Assembly (NCBI RefSeq): GCF_014200045.1
Contig: NZ_JACHOV010000004.1
Location: 186,001 to 250,000 of the forward strand
Direction: 5' to 3'
Origin: Rhizorhapis suberifaciens
GTDB taxonomy: Bacteria > Pseudomonadota > Alphaproteobacteria > Sphingomonadales > Sphingomonadaceae
Length of the DNA: 64,000 bases
Below are positions 28,057 to 35,140 of the stretch, piece by piece (position 1 is the stretch's first letter; each line of letters opens with the position of its first letter). Under the pieces are notes generated by a model. It did not search any database. It was not told where the DNA came from and saw only the letters and a list, made by a program, of their open reading frames with translations. Position numbers and translations under genes: made by a program.

Positions 28057-28838
28057 GCGCTGGGTTCCTTCAAAAACATGACATCCCGCGGCTGATTCAT
28101 GAAACGCTGTCCTCCATCGACCCAGATACATTGCCCATTAATGGCCGGGTTGCTTATCAGCATCCGCACCGCTTCGGCCACATGAAGCGGTGACGATGCC
28201 CGTTTTAGCAGGTTATCGCTGGCCACCGCGTCAAATTCGACCGTGCCCTGCCCTCCGCTGGGCAGAGTTATACCGGGCGCGACCGCATTCACACGGGCAT
28301 GGCCAGCAAAATCCTGAGCCATCAATGTGGTCGCGCCGGCAAGGGCATAGCGGCTGAGCGAGTAGCTGAAGAAGTCGGGATTGGGATTGGCAAGCTTCTG
28401 GTCAAGAAGGTTGACGATGGCGCCCGTCGTATCGAGTGGCAATTGCCGCACAAATTGTTTCGCCAGAAGCGCAGGAGCGACAAGGTTTGCGCGAAGGTGC
28501 GTCTCCAGCCGTCCCTGCGTGACATCTCTCGCTCGGTCGAATTCGAACAATGAGGCATTATTGACAAGTGCGTGCAGCGGCGCGTTCAGGGCTGCTACCG
28601 CTGTGTCGATCAGCGTTTCCGCTTCCTCCGGATCGCCGAGGTCAGCCCGGCATAGCGCCACGCGGCAGCCCCATCTCAACAGCTCTGCCTGCAATGCCTT
28701 GGCCTCGCGCCCCGAACGCCGATAGTGAATGACGACACCATAGCCGCAAGCAGCCAGAGTCCTGACGATCACTGCACCGATGCGCTGCGCCGCTCCGGTG
28801 ACCAGCACATTTCCGAGCGGGATATCCGCTCCCGCCAT
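28053..28838 (-). CDS. SDR oxidoreductase, PTR1/FolM-like pteridine reductase
   Basis: A 261-residue Rossmann-fold reductase. The cofactor loop is TGAAQRIG (residues 14-21), the TGxxxRxG form that marks pteridine reductase 1 and FolM rather than the common TGxxxGxG. Asp136 and Tyr149 stand 13 apart as in the PTR1 catalytic pair, but the expected catalytic Lys is Arg153 (YSLSR). NNAS is present at about 93-96. Its place between folE and folB, with GTGA overlap to folB and 3 bases from folE, supports a role in pterin or folate reduction. Activity with the Lys-to-Arg change is uncertain. Confidence 0.82.
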   Translation of the reverse strand: MAGADIPLGNVLVTGAAQRIGAVIVRTLAACGYGVVIHYRRSGREAKALQAELLRWGCRVALCRADLGDPEEAETLIDTAVAALNAPLHALVNNASLFEFDRARDVTQGRLETHLRANLVAPALLAKQFVRQLPLDTTGAIVNLLDQKLANPNPDFFSYSLSRYALAGATTLMAQDFAGHARVNAVAPGITLPSGGQGTVEFDAVASDNLLKRASSPLHVAEAVRMLISNPAINGQCIWVDGGQRFMNQPRDVMFLKEPSA

Positions 28839-28841
28839 GGT

Positions 28842-29462
28842 TCAGCCCACGCCCATTAGCGCCAGTACTTCCTCACGGCTTTTTTCATCATCTCGGAAAA
28901 CGCCCATCATGCGGCTGGTTTTCATTGTAACGCCAGGTGTGCGGACCCCCCGAGCAGTCATGCAGGCATGCGTCGCTTCGATAACGATGGCGACCCCTTG
29001 TGGCTGGAGGTGCTCCCAAATGCAGTCTGCGACTTGGGCAGTAAGTCGCTCCTGGACTTGCAGCCGGCGTGCGAAGGCATGGAGAACCCGGGCAAGCTTG
29101 GATATGCCGACGACATGATCGCGCGGCAAATAGGCGATATGGGCAACGCCGATAATAGGTGCCATGTGGTGCTCGCAATGCGACTGAAACGGAATGTCTT
29201 TCAGCAGCACAATCTCATCATAGCCGCCCACTTCCTCAAAAACGCGGGAGAGGTGATGCGCCGGATCCTCGGCATAGCCTTGGCAATATTCTTTCCAGGC
29301 CCGAGCGACGCGCTGGGGAGTGTCCAGTAACCCTTCACGAGCAGGATCGTCCCCAGACCAACGGATCAGCGTTCGTATCGCCTCTTGCACCTCTCCGGGA
29401 ACCGGAAGTTTAGCAGGCGACTCAATGAGGTCGCCATCCTCGTCCTTGCCTGAATAAGCCAA
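28842..29462 (-). CDS. folE: GTP cyclohydrolase I
   Basis: A 206-residue enzyme that turns GTP into dihydroneopterin triphosphate, the first step of folate and pterin synthesis. The zinc and active-site residues lie in FQSHCEHHMAPIIGVAHIAY (Cys and His) and in THACMTARGVRTPG (second Cys). VGISKLARVLHAFARRLQVQ is the other conserved block. Length matches the family. First gene of a three-gene operon with a PTR1/FolM-like reductase and folB. Confidence 0.97.
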   Translation of the reverse strand: MAYSGKDEDGDLIESPAKLPVPGEVQEAIRTLIRWSGDDPAREGLLDTPQRVARAWKEYCQGYAEDPAHHLSRVFEEVGGYDEIVLLKDIPFQSHCEHHMAPIIGVAHIAYLPRDHVVGISKLARVLHAFARRLQVQERLTAQVADCIWEHLQPQGVAIVIEATHACMTARGVRTPGVTMKTSRMMGVFRDDEKSREEVLALMGVG

Positions 29463-29569
29463 GATCGTTCTGTCCCATCTTTATGTGCCGGGGATCATAT
29501 GGGCGCGAAAACCTCAAAAGGCCAGTGCGCCGGGACAGAATTCATAGGCACGACGAAGATGGGGCCCCC

Positions 29570-29603
29570 AAAAAGCCCGCCGCAAATTCACATTGCGGCG
29601 GGC
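29570..29603 (-). terminator. Rho-independent terminator of aceA
   Basis: GCCCGCCGCAA pairs perfectly over 11 bases with TTGCGGCGGGC around a 7-base loop. On the minus strand five T follow. It lies 45 bases after the aceA stop. Confidence 0.92.
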
Positions 29604-29606
29604 AGG

Positions 29607-29626
29607 ACTTTCCTCCCCAGGAAAGT
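29607..29626 (-). repeat. Hairpin with GGGG loop, copy 1 (after aceA)
   Basis: On the minus strand TTTCCT-GGGG-AGGAAA forms a hairpin, extended here to 8 pairs. The 16-base core at 29609-29624 recurs exactly at 31316-31331, in the same position between a stop codon and a GC-rich stem. Possible RNA-level control element. Confidence 0.6.
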
Positions 29627-29647
29627 TCGTGGCGGCGAAGCGGGTGC

Positions 29648-31258
29648 TTATGCCGCGAACTGATTCATCGTGTTGTGGGCGCCGCCCGCCTTGAGGGCCG
29701 CTTCACCTGCGAAATATTCCTTATGATCATCGCCGATGTCTGAGCCCGACATGTTCTGATGCTTGACGCAAGCGATGCCCTGGCGGATTTCCTGGCGCTG
29801 GACATTAAGGACATAGCCCAACATCCCGGCCTCACCGAAATATTCACGCGCCAGATTGTCGGTCGACAGGGCCGCGGTGTGATAGGTCGGCAGGGTGATG
29901 AGGTGGTGGAAGATGCCCGCGCGCTTGGCCGCATCGCGCTGGAAGGTACGGATCTTCTCGTCAGCCTCGGCGGCAAGATCAGTAGCGTCATAGTCGACGC
30001 TCATCAGCTTGGCGCGGTCATAGGCCGACACATCCTTGCCCTCCGACTGCCAGCGGTCGAACACTTGCTGGCGGAAGTTGAGCGTCCAGTTGAAGCTGGG
30101 CGAGTTGTTGTAGACCAGCTTTGCATTCGGGACGACTTCCCGGATGCGGTCGACCATGCCCGCGATCTGTTCGATATGCGGCTTTTCGGTCTCGATCCAG
30201 AGCAGGTCGGCCCCGTTCTGAAGCGAGGTGATGCAATCGAGCACGCAGCGGTCCTCGCCGGTTCCCGTGCGGAACTGGTAGAGGTTGCTGGGCAAGCGCT
30301 TGGGGCGCATCAGCTTGCCGCCGCGATTGATGATGACGTCGCCGTTTGCCCCAATTCGTTCTAAGGCGGCGATGTCTTCGATCTCTTCGCAGTCGAGGAA
30401 GCTGTTATACTGGTCGCCGATGTCGCCCGGCTTGCGGCTGAAGGCGATCTGCTTGGTAAGGCCAGCGCCCAGCGAGTCCGTGCGGGACACGATGATGCCG
30501 TCCTCAACGCCAAGCTCAAGGAAGGCGTAGCGGCAGGCGCGGATCTTGGCGAGGAAGTCCTCATGCGGCACGGTGACCTTGCCGTCCTGATGGCCGCACT
30601 GCTTTTCGTCGGACACCTGGTTTTCGATCTGGAGGGCGCAGGCGCCTGCTTCGATCATCTTCTTGGCGAGCAGATAGGTGGCTTCCGCATTGCCGAAGCC
30701 CGCGTCGATGTCCGCGATGATCGGGACGACATGGGTTTCGTAATTGTCGATGGCGGCGAGGAGCTGCTTTTCCTTGATCTGGTCGCCAGCAGCGCGGGCT
30801 GCGTCAAGATCGCGGAACATCATGCCGAGTTCGCGGGCGTCAGCTTGCTTCAGGAAGGTGTAGAGTTCCTCGATCAGGGCGGGAACCGAGGTCTTCTCGT
30901 GCATCGACTGGTCGGGCAGGGGGCCGAACTCGCTCCGCAACGCGGCGACCATCCAGCCTGAGAGGTAAAGGTAACGCTGCTTGGTCGAGCCGAAATGCTT
31001 CTTGATCGCGATCATCTTCTGCTGGGCGATGAAGCCGTGCCAGCAGCCCAATGACTGGGTGTAGTTGGCGGGATCGGCGTCGTAAGCGGCCATGTCCTCG
31101 CGCATGATTTTCGCTGTGTAACGGGCAATGTCGAGGCCGGTGCGGAACCGGTTCTGAAGCTGCATGCGGGCAGCGGATTCGGCGTCAATGCCGTCCCAGG
31201 TGCCGTTGAACCCCTTTATAAGCTGACCGAGATGGGCGATTTGATCGGAATATGCCAC
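29648..31258 (-). CDS. aceA: Isocitrate lyase
   Basis: A 536-residue enzyme that splits isocitrate into succinate and glyoxylate, the entry to the glyoxylate shunt. The catalytic loop reads KQCGHQDGKV (KKCGH in E. coli), the metal-binding part is in IADIDAGFGNAEATYLL, and NNSPSFNW closes the active site. At about 530 residues it belongs to the longer subfamily found in alphaproteobacteria. It starts with GTG, with AAGGAG 7 bases upstream. A 51-residue gene lies upstream in the same direction and a RamB/ScfR-type regulator faces it, which suggests acetate-dependent control. Confidence 0.97.
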   Translation of the reverse strand: MAYSDQIAHLGQLIKGFNGTWDGIDAESAARMQLQNRFRTGLDIARYTAKIMREDMAAYDADPANYTQSLGCWHGFIAQQKMIAIKKHFGSTKQRYLYLSGWMVAALRSEFGPLPDQSMHEKTSVPALIEELYTFLKQADARELGMMFRDLDAARAAGDQIKEKQLLAAIDNYETHVVPIIADIDAGFGNAEATYLLAKKMIEAGACALQIENQVSDEKQCGHQDGKVTVPHEDFLAKIRACRYAFLELGVEDGIIVSRTDSLGAGLTKQIAFSRKPGDIGDQYNSFLDCEEIEDIAALERIGANGDVIINRGGKLMRPKRLPSNLYQFRTGTGEDRCVLDCITSLQNGADLLWIETEKPHIEQIAGMVDRIREVVPNAKLVYNNSPSFNWTLNFRQQVFDRWQSEGKDVSAYDRAKLMSVDYDATDLAAEADEKIRTFQRDAAKRAGIFHHLITLPTYHTAALSTDNLAREYFGEAGMLGYVLNVQRQEIRQGIACVKHQNMSGSDIGDDHKEYFAGEAALKAGGAHNTMNQFAA

Positions 31259-31284
31259 GAAAATGCTCCTTCATGTGTAAGGAC

Positions 31285-31318
31285 CCGCCGCGCAACCCAA
31301 GGGCGCGCGGCGGTTTTT
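31285..31318 (+). terminator. GC-rich hairpin with T-run on the plus strand, in the aceA leader
   Basis: CCGCCGCGC pairs with GCGCGGCGG around an 11-base loop; on the plus strand TTTTT follows, while on the minus strand (the aceA direction) no T-run follows. As a terminator it would stop only antisense transcription; in the aceA direction it is a leader hairpin 27 bases before the start codon. Confidence 0.6.
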
Positions 31319-31332
31319 CCTCCCCAGGAAAA
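31315..31332 (-). repeat. Hairpin with GGGG loop, copy 2 (before aceA)
   Basis: Same 16-base core as at 29609-29624, TTTCCT-GGGG-AGGAAA on the minus strand, here extended by one more pair. It lies 12 bases after the stop of the 51-residue gene and directly before the GC-rich leader hairpin of aceA. Confidence 0.6.
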
Positions 31333-31344
31333 CGGTTTTTAAGA

Positions 31345-31500
31345 TCAGGCCAAGCGGCCCAGACGGTGATAAAGGGCGCTGTATTTGCTGGATTCAGGCT
31401 TATCCTGAACTTCCTTCAGGTAGTGCGCCACGGCCTGCTTCATCAGCGCGAAGTCTTCGGTGGAGAAGACGGCGCGGGGGCGTTCCTGCTGCTCGGTCAT
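31345..31500 (-). CDS. 51-residue protein upstream of aceA
   Basis: An ATG with AAGGAG 8 bases upstream opens a 51-codon frame. The product begins MTEQQERPRAVFSTEDFAL and continues as a charged helix with MKQAVAHYLKEVQDKPESSK and YSALYHRLGRLA. GC-rich third positions and the strong ribosome binding site support a real gene. It is soluble, and I do not recognise it. It lies 86 bases before aceA on the same strand and is likely co-transcribed, so a role in acetate metabolism or aceA control is possible (inference). Confidence 0.7.
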   Translation of the reverse strand: MTEQQERPRAVFSTEDFALMKQAVAHYLKEVQDKPESSKYSALYHRLGRLA

Positions 31501-31589
31501 GGTTTTTTCTCCTTTGCATCGGTTGCGTCTCGCTGCCGCCGGATCTGCGGTGGCGTTGATTTAGAAATGCGGGAGGAAGGGGATTCTGG

Positions 31590-31670
31590 CCACAGCTTTT
31601 GTAAAGAATTGTGGAGAATAGGTGCTGGGTTTGCGACACACGCTTGTCGGATTGTAAATAAATTGACAAG
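31590..31670. promoter_or_regulatory. Candidate operator region between aceA operon and its regulator
   Basis: Two inverted repeats occur: CCACA (31590) with TGTGG (31614) around TTTTGTAAAG, and CTTGTC (31643) with GACAAG (31670), 16 bases between arms. The AT-rich TTTGT/TTTGCGA words faintly resemble RamB sites (TTTGCAAA). Suggested as binding sites of the adjacent regulator; based on symmetry and position only. Confidence 0.35.
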
Positions 31671-31714
31671 TGGAAAGGGGCTGCTATGGGTGGTGAGATG
31701 CCGCTCAGGTGATG

Positions 31715-31791
31715 TGTGCTCCTGCGAAGGCAAGAGCACAGGAGTCACAAACGTGCACCAAGATCACCTGGGCTCCTGCCTTAGCAGGAGC
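31715..31791. repeat. Pair of REP-like hairpins in inverted orientation (BIME-like)
   Basis: Arm 1 (31715-31740) has TGTGCTC and GAGCACA around CTGCGAAGGCAA; arm 2 (31772-31791) has GCTCCTGC and GCAGGAGC around a CTTA loop. The core GCTCCTGC-nnaa-GCAGGAGC is shared, and the two copies point in opposite directions with CAGGTGAT/ATCACCTG at their edges. It occupies part of the 354-base divergent gap before the regulator. Confidence 0.65.
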
Positions 31792-31854
31792 ATAATTGCT
31801 CTTTTCCTCAGTGTCGCAAAAGGCCCAACAACAGCCGATACCCCCAGGTAACCC

Positions 31855-33246
31855 ATGGCCGAACTGAAATTCTTTGCCGGACACACCGTGAAACGACTGC
31901 GGCGCAAAGCGTCGATGACGCAGGTTGCGCTGGCGAACGCGTTGGATATTTCGCCCAGCTACCTTAACCTTATCGAGCGCAATCAGCGGCCCTTGAGCGC
32001 GGCGTTGATGTTGCGGCTGGCGGAGCGGTTCGATTTCGATCCCAGGACGCTGACGGATGACGTGCCGGGCGGCGGCATTGACGGGCTTCGCCGCCGGCTG
32101 GGCGATCCCATGTTCGCCGACCTCCAAATCGACCGGACGGAGATAGAGGAATGGCTCGCCGCCGCGCCGGGTGGAGCGGAGGCCTTCGCGCGGCTGTTCG
32201 ACCGAATGGCGGAGGGCAGTGCGCCTGCGGATGTCGCCGTAGAGGCAAGGCCAATCGCCCTGGTCCGGAAGGAAATCGAGCGATGGCGCAATCATTTCGC
32301 CGATCTCGATATGCAGGCGGAAACGCTGGCTGACGAATTACGGCTAGGGGCAGGCGACCTTTACGGCGCTATCGCCGAGCGCCTTCGAGTGAAGCATCAG
32401 CTTTCAATTCGCATCCTGCCCGCGGAGGTCATGCCCGACCGGCTCCGCCGGCTGGATCTGCACGCGCGGCAATTGCAGCTTTCCGAGATGCTCGATCAGG
32501 CATCGCGAACGTTTCAGTCGGCATTTTTGTTGGGGCAAATCGAGGCCAGGGAGGAGATCGAGGCGCTGGTCGGCGGCGGGGGCTTTGCCGAGCGAAGCGC
32601 TGAACGCTTTTTTCGCCGGCACGTCACCAGCTATTTTGCCGCGGCAGTGATGATGCCCTATGCCCGTTTTCTGCGCGCTTGTGAAGCGAGCGGATACGAC
32701 CTGTTGCTGCTCCAGCGGAGGTTTGGCGCGGGGTTCGAGCAGGTCGCGCATCGACTGACGACGCTGCAACGCGTAGGGGCGAGAGGGCTTCCGTTCTTCA
32801 TGTTACGCATAGACAGGGCAGGACAAGTGTCCAAACGCTATGCCGGGGCATCGAACGCCGTGCTCGTGGAAGCGGATGGACGCTGCCCTCTCTGGTCAAT
32901 CCATAGCGCCTTTGAACGGCCGGGCGAGATCCGTAAACAGCTGGTTGAATTGGAAGGCGGTGAGCGCTGGTTCACCCTCTCCCGCACCGTTCAAGGCCAT
33001 GGATTTGGTGCTGGACAGGGAGCGAAGTTCGCCATCGCATTGGGCGTCAATGCGACTCTTGCTTCGCAGCTTGCCTATGCGCGGGGCCATGATTTGATGG
33101 GAGGAGATACAATGCCCATCGGACTTGGCTGCGCCGCCTGCACCCGGACAGCCTGTCCGCAGCGGTCCGCGCCGCCGCGCGGGCGAACGCTGAGTTTCAA
33201 TGAGCGGGAACGAGGACTGACGCCATTCGAATTTGCGGGAGACTGA
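31855..33246 (+). CDS. XRE-family regulator of the RamB/ScfR (short-chain acyl-CoA) type
   Basis: A 463-residue transcription factor. Residues about 8-62 form an HTH_3 domain (MTQVALANALDISPSYLNLI). The middle is an ImmA/IrrE-like peptidase fold (about 160-300) in which the expected HExxH is missing: the matching segment reads HVTSYFAAAVMMPY. The C-terminal part ends with a Cys cluster, GCAACTRTACPQR, typical of the short-chain fatty acyl regulator family (PccR, RamB, Rv0465c). In mycobacteria and corynebacteria RamB controls isocitrate lyase; here it faces the aceA operon, so control of aceA is likely (inference from family and position). Confidence 0.88.
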   Translation: MAELKFFAGHTVKRLRRKASMTQVALANALDISPSYLNLIERNQRPLSAALMLRLAERFDFDPRTLTDDVPGGGIDGLRRRLGDPMFADLQIDRTEIEEWLAAAPGGAEAFARLFDRMAEGSAPADVAVEARPIALVRKEIERWRNHFADLDMQAETLADELRLGAGDLYGAIAERLRVKHQLSIRILPAEVMPDRLRRLDLHARQLQLSEMLDQASRTFQSAFLLGQIEAREEIEALVGGGGFAERSAERFFRRHVTSYFAAAVMMPYARFLRACEASGYDLLLLQRRFGAGFEQVAHRLTTLQRVGARGLPFFMLRIDRAGQVSKRYAGASNAVLVEADGRCPLWSIHSAFERPGEIRKQLVELEGGERWFTLSRTVQGHGFGAGQGAKFAIALGVNATLASQLAYARGHDLMGGDTMPIGLGCAACTRTACPQRSAPPRGRTLSFNERERGLTPFEFAGD

Positions 33247-33253
33247 ACGGCAA

Positions 33254-35041
33254 TCAAAGTTCGATAGGCCGGCAGGCCTCTTCCAGCCATTTGAGCGCCT
33301 CTCCCTCAAGTTGCGGTCCCACTATTTCCCGCACGCGGGCGTGATAGGCGTCCAGCCAGTCGCGTTCAGCGTCAAAGAGCATCGATCCTTCTATCAGATG
33401 GCGGTCAATGGGCGCGAAGGTGAGCGTTTCAAAGCCCATCATCTCCTGTTCCGCACCCGGCACTTCGCGTCCTTCGACGAGCACCAGATTTTCGATGCGG
33501 ATGCCATATTCGCCCGCCTTGTAATAGCCGGGTTCGTTGGAAAGGATCATGCCTGGTTGCAGGGGCTCGTCGCCGCCGCCAAAGGTGGCAATCCGCTGCG
33601 GCCCTTCATGAACGGACAGGAAGCTGCCGACCCCATGGCCAGTGCCATGGGCATAATCGAATCCTGCCGCCCAAAGATACTGGCGGGCAAGGACATCGAG
33701 CTGCGATCCGCGCGTGCCCTTCGGGAATTGTGCGCGGGCAAGAGCGATATGACCCTTTAACACCAGAGTGAAGCGCTGCCGCATTTCCTGGGACGGCGAC
33801 CCGATTGCGATGGTGCGGGTGACGTCCGTGGTGCCGTCCCGATATTGCGCGCCTGAGTCCACCAGATACAGGGTGCCGGGTTCAATCGGGCGATTGGTTT
33901 TGTCCTCCACACGGTAATGGACCACAGCGCCATTAGGCCCCGATCCGCTGATGGTGTCGAAGGACAGGTCAATGAGGCAGCCGGTATCCTCGCGAAAGGC
34001 GCGCAGCCGGTCAGCGGCGGACATCTCGGTCTGTCCACCCTTTGGTCCTTCAACCGAAAGCCAATGGAGAAAGCGGGAAAGCGCCGCACCGTCGCGGGCC
34101 TGCGCCGCCTTGTGTCCGGCAATTTCCACAGCATTCTTCACCGCCTTGGGAAGGACCGCAGGATCGCGCAGTTCCAGTACGCTTGCCCCACCCTTTTCCA
34201 GCCGCTCAAAGATGGCTGCAACGGCCCGTTCAGGATCCGATGCAATGCGCTTTCCCGCAAACTGCTCCAGATCGCCTGCGAAACTCTTGCGATCATGGAC
34301 ACGGACTGCGTTCCCGAGATGCTGGATAACGTCATCGGCCAGCTTTTCCGGAGCGACATAAAGGTCCGCGGTGGCGTCGGCATGAATGATCGCATAGGCA
34401 AGCGCGACCGGCGTGCGATCCACGTCCTGCCCCCGGATGTTAAAGACCCAGGCGACGGAGTCGAGCGCGGAAAGGACAGTCGCATCGGCCTTTTTAGAGG
34501 TCAGCCAATCGGCAATCTCCTGCCGCTTATCGGCCGCATTGCGACCGGCATAATGCTCTGGATGGACGACAAGCTTGGCTTTGCTGGGTTCGGGACGGCC
34601 AGGCCAGACCGCGTCAACGGGGTTGCTGTCCACGGCGACCAGTTCAGCGCCCTTTTCCGCCAAAGCGCCGGTTGCCTGCTTCACCCATGCCCTTGTGTGC
34701 AGCCAGGGATCATAGCCGATGCGCGCGCCGTCTGGCGCATGTTCGCGCAGCCAGGCAGCGACGCTGCTCTGGGGTACACCGACATACTGCCAGTGCCGGC
34801 CGTCCACCTGTTCGCGCACTTGCAGGGTGTAGCGGCCATCAACGAAGATCGCCGCTTCCTCCGGCAGCACCACGGCCGAACCCGCCGAACCCTGGAATCC
34901 TGTCAGCCAGGCCAATCTCTGAGCATAGGCGCCGACATATTCACTCATATGCTCGTCAGTCAGCGGCACGACGAAGCCATCCAGGCGATCGCGGTTCAAC
35001 TGTTCACGAAGCGCTTTCAGCCGATCTTCATAGGTGGACAT
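33254..35041 (-). CDS. Aminopeptidase P family (M24) metallopeptidase
   Basis: A 595-residue Xaa-Pro aminopeptidase of the long, XPNPEP1-like type with two creatinase N-domains before the pita-bread catalytic domain. Metal ligands appear in LYLVDSGAQYRDGTTDVTRT (two Asp), GTGHGVGSFLSVHEGP (His), LSNEPGYY (Glu) and GIRIENLV (Glu). The start ATG at 35041 has AAGGAA upstream; the open frame beyond, to 35446, overlaps the divergent peptidase gene and is not part of it. It cleaves N-terminal residues before proline; a neighbouring prolyl-oligopeptidase-type enzyme suggests peptide recycling. Confidence 0.93.
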   Translation of the reverse strand: MSTYEDRLKALREQLNRDRLDGFVVPLTDEHMSEYVGAYAQRLAWLTGFQGSAGSAVVLPEEAAIFVDGRYTLQVREQVDGRHWQYVGVPQSSVAAWLREHAPDGARIGYDPWLHTRAWVKQATGALAEKGAELVAVDSNPVDAVWPGRPEPSKAKLVVHPEHYAGRNAADKRQEIADWLTSKKADATVLSALDSVAWVFNIRGQDVDRTPVALAYAIIHADATADLYVAPEKLADDVIQHLGNAVRVHDRKSFAGDLEQFAGKRIASDPERAVAAIFERLEKGGASVLELRDPAVLPKAVKNAVEIAGHKAAQARDGAALSRFLHWLSVEGPKGGQTEMSAADRLRAFREDTGCLIDLSFDTISGSGPNGAVVHYRVEDKTNRPIEPGTLYLVDSGAQYRDGTTDVTRTIAIGSPSQEMRQRFTLVLKGHIALARAQFPKGTRGSQLDVLARQYLWAAGFDYAHGTGHGVGSFLSVHEGPQRIATFGGGDEPLQPGMILSNEPGYYKAGEYGIRIENLVLVEGREVPGAEQEMMGFETLTFAPIDRHLIEGSMLFDAERDWLDAYHARVREIVGPQLEGEALKWLEEACRPIEL

Positions 35042-35140
35042 GCGGCATTCCTTGATCTTATTCCATAAGTTCCAACATAGGAGGGCAAGGCGTTGCTTGC
35101 CAACGCTTCTCTTGCTTCCTTTTCCGTTCAGAAAGATCGA

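Noticed and set aside
33917-35068. 383-residue plus-strand open frame antisense to the M24 peptidase gene
   Set aside because: Low-complexity residues and no start signal; the peptidase frame has all metal ligands.
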